A stretch of 33,115 nt of DNA from Betaproteobacteria bacterium (GTDB lineage Bacteria; Pseudomonadota; Gammaproteobacteria; Burkholderiales; Burkholderiaceae_D), in NCBI GenBank assembly GCA_025356395.1, contig JANXTA010000111.1:1-33115 (forward strand), written 5' to 3'. Positions within the stretch are counted from its first letter, which is position 1; each line of letters starts with the position of its first letter. Positions 5,944 through 18,238 of this stretch are shown here, one piece after another. Under the pieces are notes generated by a model that was not told the origin of the DNA, did not search any database, and was given only the letters and a program-made list of their open reading frames with translations. The translations under genes were made by a program, and so were the position numbers.

Positions 5944-7476
5944 ATGACCGAACTCGAATTCCAGTCGCTGGCTCGCGACGGCTTCAATCGCATCCCGTTG
6001 ATCGGCGAGCACTTCGCCGACCTCGACACGCCGCTCTCGCTGTATCTCAAGCTCGCCCACATCGAAAGAGCCGGCGCACATTCCTTCCTGCTCGAGTCGG
6101 TGGTCGGCGGCGAACGCTTCGGCCGCTACTCCTTCATCGGGCTGCCCGCCCGCACGCTGATCCGCGCCAGCGGCTACGGCGATGCCGCGGTCACCGAAGT
6201 CGTGACCGACGGCAAGGTCGTCGAGACGTCGAGCGGCAATCCGCTCGACAACATCGCCGCCTTCAAGGACCGCTTCCGGGTCGCTGTGCGGCCGGGCCTG
6301 CCGCGCTTCGCGGGCGGACTTGCCGGCTACTTCGGCTATGACGTCGCGCGCTACATCGAACCGCGACTGATCAAGAGCGCCAAGACGGCCGACGATGAGG
6401 GCTTCGATGTCCCCGATATCCTGCTGCTGCTGACCGAAGAGGTCGTGGTGGTCGACAACCTCGCGGGCAAGATCTACGTGATCGTCTACGCGGACCCGAC
6501 CAAGCCGGAAGCCTACGGTCGCGCCAAGGCGCGGCTGCGCGAGCTGCGCGACCGGCTGCGTCGTCCGGTCGACGTGCCGTACAGCCAGCCGTCGATGCGG
6601 ACCGATGCGCATCGCGCGTTCGCCAAGGACGACTATCTCGCGGCCGTGGGCAAGGCGAAAGAGATGATCGCGGCCGGCGAGGTGATGCAGGTGCAGATCG
6701 GCCAGCGCATCGTCAAGCCGTTCCGCGATTCGCCGCTCACGCTGTACCGCGCGCTGCGTTCGCTGAACCCGTCGCCGTATCTGTACTTCTACAACTTTGG
6801 CGACTTCCATGTCGTCGGCTCGTCCCCCGAGATCCTTGTGCGCCACGAGCAGCGGCCCAAGCCCAATGCGGCGGATGGCAACGACACCATCGTCACGATT
6901 CGCCCGCTCGCCGGCACCCGCCCGCGCGGCGCGACCCCAGCGCAGGACGCGGCGCTCGCGACCGAACTGCTGTCGGACCCGAAGGAGATCGCCGAGCACG
7001 TGATGCTGATCGACCTCGCGCGCAACGATGTCGGCCGCATCGCGGAGATCGGCAGCGTCAAGGTCACCGAGCAGCTGGCCGTCGAGAAGTATTCGCACGT
7101 GATGCACATCGTGTCGTCGGTCGAAGGCCGGCTCAAGCCGGGGCTGACATCGATCGACGTGCTCAGGGCGACCTTCCCGGCCGGCACGCTGTCGGGTGCC
7201 CCGAAGGTGCGCGCGATGGAGATCATCGACCAACTGGAGCCGACCAAGCGCGGCCTGTACGGCGGCGCGTGCGGCTACCTCAGCTTCTCGGGCGAGATGG
7301 ACCTCGCGATCGCGATCAGGACGGGCGTCGTGAAGAACGGCCTGCTCGCGGTACAGGCCGCGGCCGGCATCGTGGCCGACTCGATCCCCGAGATGGAATG
7401 GCAGGAGACCGAGAACAAGGCACGCGCGGTGTTGCGCGCGGCCGAGCAGGTGCAGGACGGGCTGGACGCGGGGTAA
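5944..7476 (+). CDS. trpE: Anthranilate synthase component I
   Basis: The chorismate-binding subunit that makes anthranilate with ammonia from the TrpG glutaminase, the first committed step of Trp synthesis. The N-terminal part has the LESVVGGERFGRYSFIG motif; the Leu-Leu-Glu-Ser stretch belongs to the Trp feedback site in the family. The C-terminal chorismate-binding domain has GEVMQVQIGQRI, SPSPYLYF-like SLNPSPYLYF, GSSPEILVR, RPLAGTRPRG, MLIDLARNDVGR, GTLSGAPKVRAMEII and YGGACGYLSF. Length is 510 residues from ATG 5944; AGAAG at 5933-5937 is spaced 6 nt from it, favouring it over ATG 5938. trpG, trpD and trpC do not follow: the next gene is a convergent protease. A leader peptide and hairpins precede it. 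Confidence 0.96.
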   Translation: MTELEFQSLARDGFNRIPLIGEHFADLDTPLSLYLKLAHIERAGAHSFLLESVVGGERFGRYSFIGLPARTLIRASGYGDAAVTEVVTDGKVVETSSGNPLDNIAAFKDRFRVAVRPGLPRFAGGLAGYFGYDVARYIEPRLIKSAKTADDEGFDVPDILLLLTEEVVVVDNLAGKIYVIVYADPTKPEAYGRAKARLRELRDRLRRPVDVPYSQPSMRTDAHRAFAKDDYLAAVGKAKEMIAAGEVMQVQIGQRIVKPFRDSPLTLYRALRSLNPSPYLYFYNFGDFHVVGSSPEILVRHEQRPKPNAADGNDTIVTIRPLAGTRPRGATPAQDAALATELLSDPKEIAEHVMLIDLARNDVGRIAEIGSVKVTEQLAVEKYSHVMHIVSSVEGRLKPGLTSIDVLRATFPAGTLSGAPKVRAMEIIDQLEPTKRGLYGGACGYLSFSGEMDLAIAIRTGVVKNGLLAVQAAAGIVADSIPEMEWQETENKARAVLRAAEQVQDGLDAG

Positions 7477-7480
7477 GGCC

Positions 7481-7507
7481 CACCGATCCGCTCCCGGCGG
7501 ATCGGTG
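7481..7507. terminator. Hairpin between convergent trpE and the M16 protease gene
   Basis: CACCGATCCG (7481-7490) pairs perfectly with CGGATCGGTG (7498-7507), a 10-bp GC-rich stem with a 7-nt loop, starting 4 nt after the trpE stop. It lies between converging genes, so it could serve both strands. The lack of a T tract leaves its strength uncertain. Confidence 0.6.
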
Positions 7508-7521
7508 TCGTGAATCGGCCG

Positions 7522-10332
<2,811 letters not shown>

Positions 10333-10347
10333 GAAAGCTCCTGAAGG

Positions 10348-10374
10348 GTGCGTCGCCCGGCAGGGGCGGCGCAC
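10348..10374 (-). promoter_or_regulatory. 5'-UTR hairpin before the M16 protease gene
   Basis: On the mRNA strand GTGCGCCGCCC (10374-10364) faces GGGCGACGCAC (10358-10348) around a 5-nt loop, giving two 5-bp helices split by one C-A mismatch. It ends 5 nt before the AGGAG ribosome binding site (10342-10338), close enough to influence translation. Confidence 0.4.
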
Positions 10375-10639
10375 AAGGCAACGAGTGCGGTGTGCACCTT
10401 CGCGTCGCGCTGTCGGTCCGGCGACGAAAAATCGCAGGAGCGCCATTCTAATGATTGAGCGGGGTTGAAGGATGTCCCCCATCCGCACTCCACGGAAACA
10501 ATCGGGGGATTCGTCGCACGACGATCCATGGGGTCTGGAGCACCTCGCGCGTGAAAGGAGCCGGTAGTACGGCCGTTACAATGCGTCTGTCCTCCTTCCT
10601 GCACGGCGCTCGCCGCTGCATCACCCTTCGAGCTCGCCC
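10375..10639. other. Divergent regulatory region between the M16 protease gene and argJ
   Basis: No coding sequence is supported in this gap. A minus-strand TAGAAT (10450-10445) could be the -10 of the M16 gene, giving a leader of about 105 nt with the hairpin near its end. A plus-strand TACAAT (10577-10582) could be the -10 of argJ. Neither has a convincing -35. The rest shows no repeats or RNA motif that I recognise. Confidence 0.4.
10577..10582 (+). promoter_or_regulatory. Possible -10 box of argJ
   Basis: TACAAT followed by GCG is close to the -10 consensus, 57 nt upstream of the argJ ATG. The -35 position holds no match, so this rests on the -10 alone. Confidence 0.4.
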
Positions 10640-11881
10640 ATGGCCGTCCGTCTGTCCGCTCCCGATCCCGCATCGATCAAGCCTGTTCCCGGTGTTGAAC
10701 TGGGCTTCGCCGAAGCCGGCATCAAGCGGGCTGGCCGGCGCGACCTGATGCTGATGCGCCTCGCGCGCGGCAGCCGCGTCGCGGGCGTCTTCACGCAGAA
10801 CAGTTTCGCCGCGGCGCCGGTGCAGGTCTGCCGCGAGCATCTCGATTCGGGCGAAGCGATCCGCGCGCTGATCGTCAATGCGGGCAATGCCAACTGCGGC
10901 ACCGGCGACGATGGCATCGCGGCCGCATTGCGCAGTTGCGAGGTCGCCGCACGACTGATCGGCTGTTCGATCTCGCAGGTGCTGCCGTTCTCCACCGGCG
11001 TGATCCTCGAGCCGTTGCCCGTGGACAAGATCGAGGCCGCGTTGCCGCAGGCCTTCGCGACGCTGGCTGCCGATCGTTGGGCCGCTGCCGCGGCGGCGAT
11101 CATGACCACCGACACGGTCGCGAAGGCGACGTCGCGTACGATCGACATCGACGGTGTGACGGTCACTGTGACCGGCATCGCCAAGGGGGTCGGCATGCTG
11201 CAGCCGAACATGGCGACGATGCTCGCTTACGTCGCCACCGACGCGCTGGTCGATCAGGTCGCGCTGCAACGGATGGTGCGCGAGGTCGCGGACGTCTCGT
11301 TCAATCGCGTCACGGTCGACGGCGACACCTCGACCAACGACTCGTTCGTGCTGATCGCGACCGGCAAGGCCGCGATGCCGGAGATCATCGGGGCCGAACC
11401 CGCCCGCTATCTCGCGTTGAAGGCGACAATCGTCGAGGTCGCGCAGCAACTCGCGCAGGCGATCGCGCGGGATGGCGAGGGCGCGACCAAGTTCATCACC
11501 ATCGCCGTCAATGGCGCGAGCGACGAAGCCGAGGCGCTGCGCGTCGCGCGCTCGATCGGCAACTCGCCGCTGGTGAAGACCGCGTTGTTCGCGTCGGACC
11601 CCAACCTTGGACGCCTGCTGATGGCGATCGGCAACGCGCGGGTCGAGGAGCTCGACACGGCCAAGGTCGATCTCTATCTGTCTGCGGGCGACGACGAAGT
11701 GCGCGTGATCGAGGCGGGACGGCGCGCGGCGAGCTATCGCGAGGAGGACGGAGCGCGGGTGATGAAGCCCGACGAGATCGTGATCCGGGTGGAGCTCGGT
11801 CGCGGGACGCATGGCACGGTGGTGTGGACCTGCGATTTCTCGTACGACTACGTGAAGATCAACGCCGAGTACCGGACGTGA
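10640..11881 (+). CDS. argJ: Bifunctional glutamate N-acetyltransferase / ornithine acetyltransferase ArgJ
   Basis: A 413-residue enzyme of arginine synthesis. It transfers acetyl from N-acetylornithine to glutamate and, in bifunctional forms, also uses acetyl-CoA. It is made as a precursor that cuts itself at the Ala-Thr bond in the motif KGVGMLQPNMATMLAY; the Thr nucleophile is residue 193 here. Other family stretches are VFTQNSFAAAPV, LIVNAGNANCGTG, PFSTGVILEPLP, MTTDTVAKAT and DGDTSTNDSF. Mono- versus bifunctional character cannot be decided from sequence. It is followed by an antiporter gene, then by a DUF815 ATPase and a Nudix-ThiE gene, which often neighbour argJ in betaproteobacteria. 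Confidence 0.96.
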   Translation: MAVRLSAPDPASIKPVPGVELGFAEAGIKRAGRRDLMLMRLARGSRVAGVFTQNSFAAAPVQVCREHLDSGEAIRALIVNAGNANCGTGDDGIAAALRSCEVAARLIGCSISQVLPFSTGVILEPLPVDKIEAALPQAFATLAADRWAAAAAAIMTTDTVAKATSRTIDIDGVTVTVTGIAKGVGMLQPNMATMLAYVATDALVDQVALQRMVREVADVSFNRVTVDGDTSTNDSFVLIATGKAAMPEIIGAEPARYLALKATIVEVAQQLAQAIARDGEGATKFITIAVNGASDEAEALRVARSIGNSPLVKTALFASDPNLGRLLMAIGNARVEELDTAKVDLYLSAGDDEVRVIEAGRRAASYREEDGARVMKPDEIVIRVELGRGTHGTVVWTCDFSYDYVKINAEYRT

Positions 11882-11889
11882 ATGGTCCT

Positions 11890-11920
11890 GCTTGCTCCGT
11901 CTTCCAGGGAGGGAGCAAGC
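11890..11920 (+). terminator. Hairpin after argJ (GGGAGGGAGCA-type)
   Basis: GCTTGCTCC (11890-11898) pairs perfectly with GGAGCAAGC (11912-11920): a 9-bp stem with a 13-nt loop, starting 8 nt after the argJ stop. It has no T tract. The 3' arm region GGGAGGGAGCAAGCG resembles the rpe-gph hairpin, so these may be two copies of one intergenic element. Confidence 0.5.
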
Positions 11921-11942
11921 GAGTCGAGGTTGGATCGAGCTG

Positions 11943-13154
11943 ATGCACGACACCCCTCTCATCTCCCTCATCGCCATCGGGCTCGTCCTCGCCCTCGTCG
12001 GCGGACTCATCGCGGTGCGCATCGGGCTCTCGCCGATCGTCGGCTATCTCGTCGCCGGCATCGCGGTCGGGCCGTTCACGCCGGGCTTCGTCGGCAACGC
12101 GACGCTCGCGCCGCAGCTTGCCGAGATCGGCGTGATCCTGCTGATGTTCGGCGTCGGCATGCACTTCTCGCCGAAGGTTTTGTGGGCCGTGAAGGGCGTG
12201 GCTTTGCCGGGTGCGATCGTCCAGATCGCGGTCGCGACCGCGATGGGTCTCGGACTCGGCGAACTCTGGGGTTGGACGCTTGGCGAAGGCATCGTGTTCG
12301 GGCTGTCGCTCTCGGTGGCCAGCACGGTGGTCCTGCTGAAGGCTCTCGAAGCCCGTAACTCGATCCAGTCCGACAACGGCCGCATCGCGATCGGTTGGCT
12401 GGTCGTCGAGGATCTGGTGATGGTGCTCGTGCTGGTCCTGCTGCCGCCGTTGGCCGGCCTGCTCGGAGGGACTTCGGCAGGCGAGGCCGGTGCGGAGACG
12501 GGCTTCTCGATCAGCACCGTGCTGGTCACGTTCGGCAAAGTCGCGGTCTTCGTCGTGCTGATGCTGACGATCGTGACGCGGCTGTTCCACTGGCTGATAC
12601 GCGTCGTCACCCGGACCGGATCGCGCGAGTTGTTCACGCTGACCGCGATCGCTCTCGCGCTAGGCACGGCCTACATCGCGTCGCATTACTTCGGCGCCTC
12701 GTTCGCGCTTGGCGCTTTCTTCGCGGGCGTGGTCGTCAACAGTTCCGACGAGAGCCATCGCGCCGCCGAGGACCTGCAGCCGTTGCAGGATTCGTTCGCG
12801 GTCCTGTTCTTCGTGGCGGTCGGCATGCTGTTCGATCCGGGCATCCTGGTCGAACATCCGGAGCGCGTCCTCGCGGTCCTAGGCGTGATCGTCGTCGGCA
12901 AATCGATCGCGGCGGCGGCGATCGTCCTCGCGCTCGGCTGCACGCGCGAGACGGCCTTCGAGGTGGCGGCGTCGCTGGCGCAGATCGGCGAGTTCTCGTT
13001 CATCCTCGGCGCGCTCGGCAAGAGCCTCGGGCTGCTGTCCGACGAGGCCTATGCGCTGATGCTCGCGGGCGCCCTGCTGTCGATCGTGCTCAATCCCTTC
13101 GTGTTTCGCGTGTCGGCGGGCAAGCGGAAGCCGCTGCCGGCCACGGCGCTCTGA
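11943..13154 (+). CDS. YbaL/KefB-like cation:proton antiporter (CPA2), membrane domain only
   Basis: A 403-residue inner-membrane protein with about a dozen hydrophobic segments. It follows the monovalent cation:proton antiporter-2 pattern throughout: LSPIVGYLVAGIAVGPFTPG, ELGVILLMFGVG-like EIGVILLMFGVGMHFS, SVASTVVLLKALE, IAIGWLVVEDLVMVLVLVLLP, FALGAFFAGVVVNSS, FAVLFFVAVGMLFDP and ASLAQIGEFSFILGALG. It is closest in memory to YbaL. It ends just after the last membrane helix, with a basic tail (AGKRKPLPATAL). YbaL and Kef proteins normally carry a cytoplasmic TrkA-N/RCK domain there, so this one is short by roughly 150 residues. ATG 11943 matches the family N terminus. The DUF815 gene begins 4 nt after the stop. 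Confidence 0.85.
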   Translation: MHDTPLISLIAIGLVLALVGGLIAVRIGLSPIVGYLVAGIAVGPFTPGFVGNATLAPQLAEIGVILLMFGVGMHFSPKVLWAVKGVALPGAIVQIAVATAMGLGLGELWGWTLGEGIVFGLSLSVASTVVLLKALEARNSIQSDNGRIAIGWLVVEDLVMVLVLVLLPPLAGLLGGTSAGEAGAETGFSISTVLVTFGKVAVFVVLMLTIVTRLFHWLIRVVTRTGSRELFTLTAIALALGTAYIASHYFGASFALGAFFAGVVVNSSDESHRAAEDLQPLQDSFAVLFFVAVGMLFDPGILVEHPERVLAVLGVIVVGKSIAAAAIVLALGCTRETAFEVAASLAQIGEFSFILGALGKSLGLLSDEAYALMLAGALLSIVLNPFVFRVSAGKRKPLPATAL

Positions 13155-13158
13155 TCTC

Positions 13159-14055
13159 ATGACCATCACACTTCAGCAATTGATCGATCGCGCCGATGCG
13201 CTCTTCGGCCGCGTCGAAACCCTGTTGCCGCCCCCGCCGGCTGAGATCGACTGGTCCGCAGCGACCGCGTTCCGCTGGCGCAAGCGCAACGGCCAGGGCC
13301 GGCTCGAGCCCGTGAAGCACATCGCTGTGGTCACGCTCGCGAACCTGCAGAACATCGATCGTCAGCGCGCGGTCATCGAGCGCAACACGCGGCAGTTCGT
13401 GGCGGGGCGCACGGCCAATAACGTGCTGCTGACCGGCGCGCGCGGCACGGGCAAGTCGTCGCTGATCAAGGCCTGCCTGAATGCGTTCGCGGACCAGGGC
13501 CTGCGGCTGATCGAGGTCGACAAGAGCGATCTCGTCGACCTGCCGGATCTCGTCGCCCTGATCGGCGCGCGTCCCGAGCGCTTCATCATCTTCTGCGATG
13601 ACCTCTCGTTCGAGGAAGGCGAGTCGAGCTACAAGGCGCTGAAGGTCGCGCTCGACGGATCGATCGCGGCGCAGTCCGACAACGTCCTGATCTACGCGAC
13701 CAGCAACCGCCGCCACCTGATGCCCGAGCAGATGAAGGACAACCTCGCAACACGTCACGTGGACGGCGGCAACGGCAACGTCGAGATCCATCCGGGTGAC
13801 GTGGTGGAAGAGAAGATCTCGCTGTCCGAACGCTTCGGATTGTGGGTCAGCTTCTATCCGTTTCGCCAGGACGAGTACCTCGCGGTCGTCGACGAATGGA
13901 TGCGGCACTACGGTTGTGGACCTACCGAGATCGACGAGGCGAAGGGCGACGCGTTGCGCTGGGCGCTCGAGCGCGGCTCGCGCTCGGGACGCGTCGCGCA
14001 TCAGTTCGCGCGCGACTGGGCCGGTCGAAGTCCTCAGTCCTCAAGCGACGCGTGA
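13159..14055 (+). CDS. DUF815-family AAA+-like ATP-binding protein
   Basis: A 298-residue cytoplasmic P-loop ATPase. Walker A is GARGTGKSS at residues 93-101. Walker B is probably the hydrophobic run ending FIIFCDDLSFE, and a sensor-like YATSNRRHL follows. The pattern around Walker A (NNVLLTGARGTGKSSLIKA), IEVDKSDLVDLP and FGLWVSFYPFRQDEY is typical of DUF815. The substrate and process are not established for this family. The stop overlaps the GTG of the Nudix-ThiE gene (GTGA), so the two are translationally coupled. Together with argJ this is a recurring neighbourhood in betaproteobacteria, from memory of such genomes. Confidence 0.9.
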   Translation: MTITLQQLIDRADALFGRVETLLPPPPAEIDWSAATAFRWRKRNGQGRLEPVKHIAVVTLANLQNIDRQRAVIERNTRQFVAGRTANNVLLTGARGTGKSSLIKACLNAFADQGLRLIEVDKSDLVDLPDLVALIGARPERFIIFCDDLSFEEGESSYKALKVALDGSIAAQSDNVLIYATSNRRHLMPEQMKDNLATRHVDGGNGNVEIHPGDVVEEKISLSERFGLWVSFYPFRQDEYLAVVDEWMRHYGCGPTEIDEAKGDALRWALERGSRSGRVAHQFARDWAGRSPQSSSDA

Positions 14056-15002
14056 TCGAACCGATCGATGTCGCGGTCGGCGTGCTGATCCGCGACGACG
14101 GCTCCTTCCTGCTCGCGCAACGGCCCGACGGCAAGCCGATGTCGGGCTACTGGGAGTTCCCGGGCGGCAAGCTGGAAGCGGGCGAATCGGTCTTCGATGC
14201 GCTGGCCCGCGAGTTCGACGAGGAGCTCGGTCTGCGCATCGTCGTCGCGCATCCCTGGGTGCAACGCGTGGTCGTCTATCCGCATGCGACCGTGCGTCTC
14301 CACTTCTGGCGCTGCTACGGCGAAGGCCGCGGCTGGCAGGGCGAGCCCGAGCCGCGCGAAGGCCAGGGCTTTCGCTGGGAGCGCATCGAGCAGTTAACGA
14401 CCGAGCCGTGGCTCGAGGGCGCGCTGCCGGTGCGGCGCTGGATGCGGTTGCCGTCGACCTACGCGATCTCGAGCGCGTCGACGATGGGCGTCGACGTATT
14501 CCTCGCGGCGCTCGATCGGCGCATCGCCGACGGCTCGATCACGCAGCTGCAGCTGCGCGAGCCCGGCATGGACGACGCGTCCTTCGCCGCCCTGTTCGAC
14601 GCGGTCCATGTGCGGTGTGCGACACATCGCGTCCGACTCCTCGTGAACAGCGCCCATCCCAAGTCGTACTGGTCGATCGCGGACGGCGTGCATCTGTCGT
14701 CGTGTGCGCTGCTGACCTTGGACGCACGGCCGACGATCGACTGGTGTTTCGCGTCGTGTCATGACGCGGCCGAACTCGCGCGCGCGGGCGAGCTGGACCT
14801 GGACGCTGCGGTGCTCGGACCGGTCGGGGCGACGACGTCGCATCCCGATGCCGAACTGCTCGGCTGGGCTGGATTCGCGGAGATCGCGAAGGCGACGACG
14901 CTGCCGGTCTACGCGCTCGGCGGCCTGACGCAGGACGATCTCGCCGCCGCTCGAGACAGCGGTGCGCACGGCGTCGCGATGATCCGCTCCGCCTGGCGCT
15001 GA
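14052..15002 (+). CDS. Nudix hydrolase (MutT-like) fused to a ThiE-like domain
   Basis: A 316-residue two-domain protein. Residues 1-130 are a MutT-type Nudix domain. Its complete Nudix box is at residues 39-61 (GKLEAGE, seven residues, REFDEELGL), so pyrophosphatase activity such as 8-oxo-dGTP cleansing is likely. Residues from about 145 form a TIM-barrel domain similar to thiamine-phosphate synthase (LQLREPG, ADGVHLSS, GPVGATTSHPDAELLGWAGF, YALGGL). Several catalytic positions of true ThiE appear altered, so the second domain is probably not an active thiamine-phosphate synthase. GTG 14052 overlaps the upstream stop by 4 nt; an ORF opening further upstream is a shadow of the ATPase gene. 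It converges with the transglycosylase. Confidence 0.88.
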   Translation: MIEPIDVAVGVLIRDDGSFLLAQRPDGKPMSGYWEFPGGKLEAGESVFDALAREFDEELGLRIVVAHPWVQRVVVYPHATVRLHFWRCYGEGRGWQGEPEPREGQGFRWERIEQLTTEPWLEGALPVRRWMRLPSTYAISSASTMGVDVFLAALDRRIADGSITQLQLREPGMDDASFAALFDAVHVRCATHRVRLLVNSAHPKSYWSIADGVHLSSCALLTLDARPTIDWCFASCHDAAELARAGELDLDAAVLGPVGATTSHPDAELLGWAGFAEIAKATTLPVYALGGLTQDDLAAARDSGAHGVAMIRSAWR

Positions 15003-15015
15003 GCCCTCTCAGGGC
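15003..15015. terminator. Short hairpin between the Nudix-ThiE and transglycosylase genes
   Basis: GCCCT (15003-15007) pairs with AGGGC (15011-15015) around a 3-nt loop in the 6-nt gap between converging genes. It is only 5 bp, so any termination role is speculative. Confidence 0.25.
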
Positions 15016-15656
15016 ATGGTGTTGCCGAGGGTCGGCACCGACGGCGCGAGTTGCGGCGAATATTCCCAGCGCTTCCAGGCACCGAGGACCAGGTTCGGAT
15101 ACTCGGGCTTGCCGAGGCTGCCGTTGTAGCGACCCAGCGCGCGGAACAGGTCGCCATCCTCGCGATCGAGGTAGTGACGCAGCACTACGCAGCCGTAGCG
15201 GATGTTGATCTGCACGTTGAACAGCTTCTTCGGATCGTTGTCGCCGATCAGGCCGGTCCAAAACGGCATGACCTGCGTGAGGCCTCGTGCTCCGGCCGTG
15301 CTGATCGCGAACTTCCGGAAGCCCGACTCGACCTGGATCAGCCCGAGCATCAGCGCGGGATCGAGCCCGGCGCGCTTGCTCTCGTAGTAGATGGTCTCGA
15401 GCATTTCGCGACGCGTCTGGTAGTCGGGGGTGCGCTTCTTCAGGCGCTCGGACATCTCGCCGAGCCATTCGAGATACGCGAGCCGCTGCTTGATGTCGGT
15501 GCTCTGCATGCGCGGCGGTCGTCCGTCGGCGATGCTGGACGACAGCGCGGACTTGACCGACGTGGTGAGCGGTTCGTATTGCTGGGCGCCCGCGAATGCG
15601 AGGGCAGGTAGCGCGCACATGAGCGCGCAGGCACCACCGAAGAACCTGCGACGCAT
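15009..15656 (-). CDS. Lytic transglycosylase, SLT-domain, periplasmic
   Basis: A 215-residue peptidoglycan lyase of the soluble lytic transglycosylase type. ATG 15656 is preferred because GAAGG stands 4 nt before it and the product starts with a signal peptide (MRRRFFGGACALMCALPALAFAGA). The SLT domain follows: LMLGLIQVESGFRKFAIS contains the catalytic Glu110, then GARGLTQVMPFWTGLIG and later ALGRYNGSLG with the conserved Tyr-Asn. The upstream segment is charged and helical. It starts 8 nt after the proS stop, so it is co-transcribed with proS. Its role is wall turnover or insertion of envelope machinery, which cannot be narrowed further. Confidence 0.92.
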   Translation of the reverse strand: MRRRFFGGACALMCALPALAFAGAQQYEPLTTSVKSALSSSIADGRPPRMQSTDIKQRLAYLEWLGEMSERLKKRTPDYQTRREMLETIYYESKRAGLDPALMLGLIQVESGFRKFAISTAGARGLTQVMPFWTGLIGDNDPKKLFNVQINIRYGCVVLRHYLDREDGDLFRALGRYNGSLGKPEYPNLVLGAWKRWEYSPQLAPSVPTLGNTMP

Positions 15657-15663
15657 CGGACCT

Positions 15664-17403
<1,740 letters not shown>

Positions 17404-17444
17404 GCGGCGATGCCGTGAAGGCTGAAAGGGGTTCTGGGGACGAT

Positions 17445-17469
17445 GCTTCGCGAACGCGGCATGCGAAGC
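17445..17469. repeat. Inverted repeat in the proS-rppH divergent region
   Basis: GCTTCGC (17445-17451) and GCGAAGC (17463-17469) form a perfect 7-bp stem with an 11-nt loop, 42 nt upstream of proS. It could be a leader hairpin or an operator; nothing more can be said. Confidence 0.35.
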
Positions 17470-17534
17470 GACCGGGTTTCCGGCGCTGCGGCAGTGCCTG
17501 AAGAACACGCTGCCCGCTGCTGGGAGGACGTGTT

Positions 17535-17540
17535 TATAAT
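17535..17540 (+). promoter_or_regulatory. -10 box of rppH
   Basis: A perfect TATAAT in an AT-rich pocket of an otherwise GC-rich region, 34 nt before the rppH ATG. The -35 position is weak. Confidence 0.55.
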
Positions 17541-17573
17541 CTTTTCAATCTTAACGGAATCGGGTGGGCCGAC

Positions 17574-18200
17574 ATGTTGGATAGAGAAGGCTACCGCCCC
17601 AACGTCGGAATCATCCTGGCCAACGCCAGGGGTGAGGTGTTCTGGGGCAAGCGGATACGCGAGCATTCATGGCAGTTCCCGCAGGGCGGCATCAAGCACG
17701 GCGAGACGCCGGAGCAGGCGATGTACCGCGAACTGGAAGAAGAGATCGGCTTGAAGAAGGAACACGTCAAGCTGGTCGGCCGCACGCGCGACTGGCTGCG
17801 TTACGAGGTGCCGGAGAACTGGGTCAAGCGCGAATGGCGCGGCAGTTATCGGGGCCAGAAGCAGATCTGGTTCCTGCTCAAGCTGGTCGGTCGTGACACC
17901 GACATCTCGTTGCGGGCGTCGACGCATCCCGAGTTCGATGCGTGGCGCTGGCACGAGTATTGGGTGCCGCTCGATGCCGTCATCGAATTCAAGCGCGACG
18001 TGTACACGCGGGCGCTGACCGAGCTGTCGCGTTACCTGACGCGCAAGCCCGAGCACACGCGCTATCTGCGTCAGCACACGAGGGCTCCGCTGCATAATCT
18101 GAGCAACTCGCTGAGCAACTCGTTCAGCGACTCGTTCGTCGAAGGCTTCGGGGACGTCGCCGCGCCTGCGAACGACGACCATAAGGCGGGCCCGCATTGA
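17574..18200 (+). CDS. rppH: RNA pyrophosphohydrolase RppH (NudH)
   Basis: Removes pyrophosphate from the 5' end of mRNA, which triggers decay by RNase E. The Nudix box is [20 protein letters not shown] followed by IGL, and the surrounding [35 protein letters not shown] and GQKQIWFLL are RppH hallmarks. The core is about 175 residues; this protein has 208. The extra C-terminal tail includes a small repeat, [13 protein letters not shown], coded by near-identical 12-nt units around 18098-18139, and is likely disordered. It is divergent from proS with a TATAAT box ahead of it. The CNP1-like lipoprotein gene follows. Confidence 0.96.
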   Translation: MLDREGYRPNVGIILANARGEVFWGKRIREHSWQFPQGGIKHGETPEQAMYRELEEEIGLKKEHVKLVGRTRDWLRYEVPENWVKREWRGSYRGQKQIWFLLKLVGRDTDISLRASTHPEFDAWRWHEYWVPLDAVIEFKRDVYTRALTELSRYLTRKPEHTRYLRQHTRAPLHNLSNSLSNSFSDSFVEGFGDVAAPANDDHKAGPH

Positions 18201-18238
18201 TCGACGGCGAGACGCCGGGCTTCGAAGGTATTCAAAAG

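Noticed and set aside
5848-7233. 461-codon minus-strand frame opposite trpE, reaching into the attenuator region
   Set aside because: Shadow of trpE: no recognisable domain, while trpE has all family motifs.
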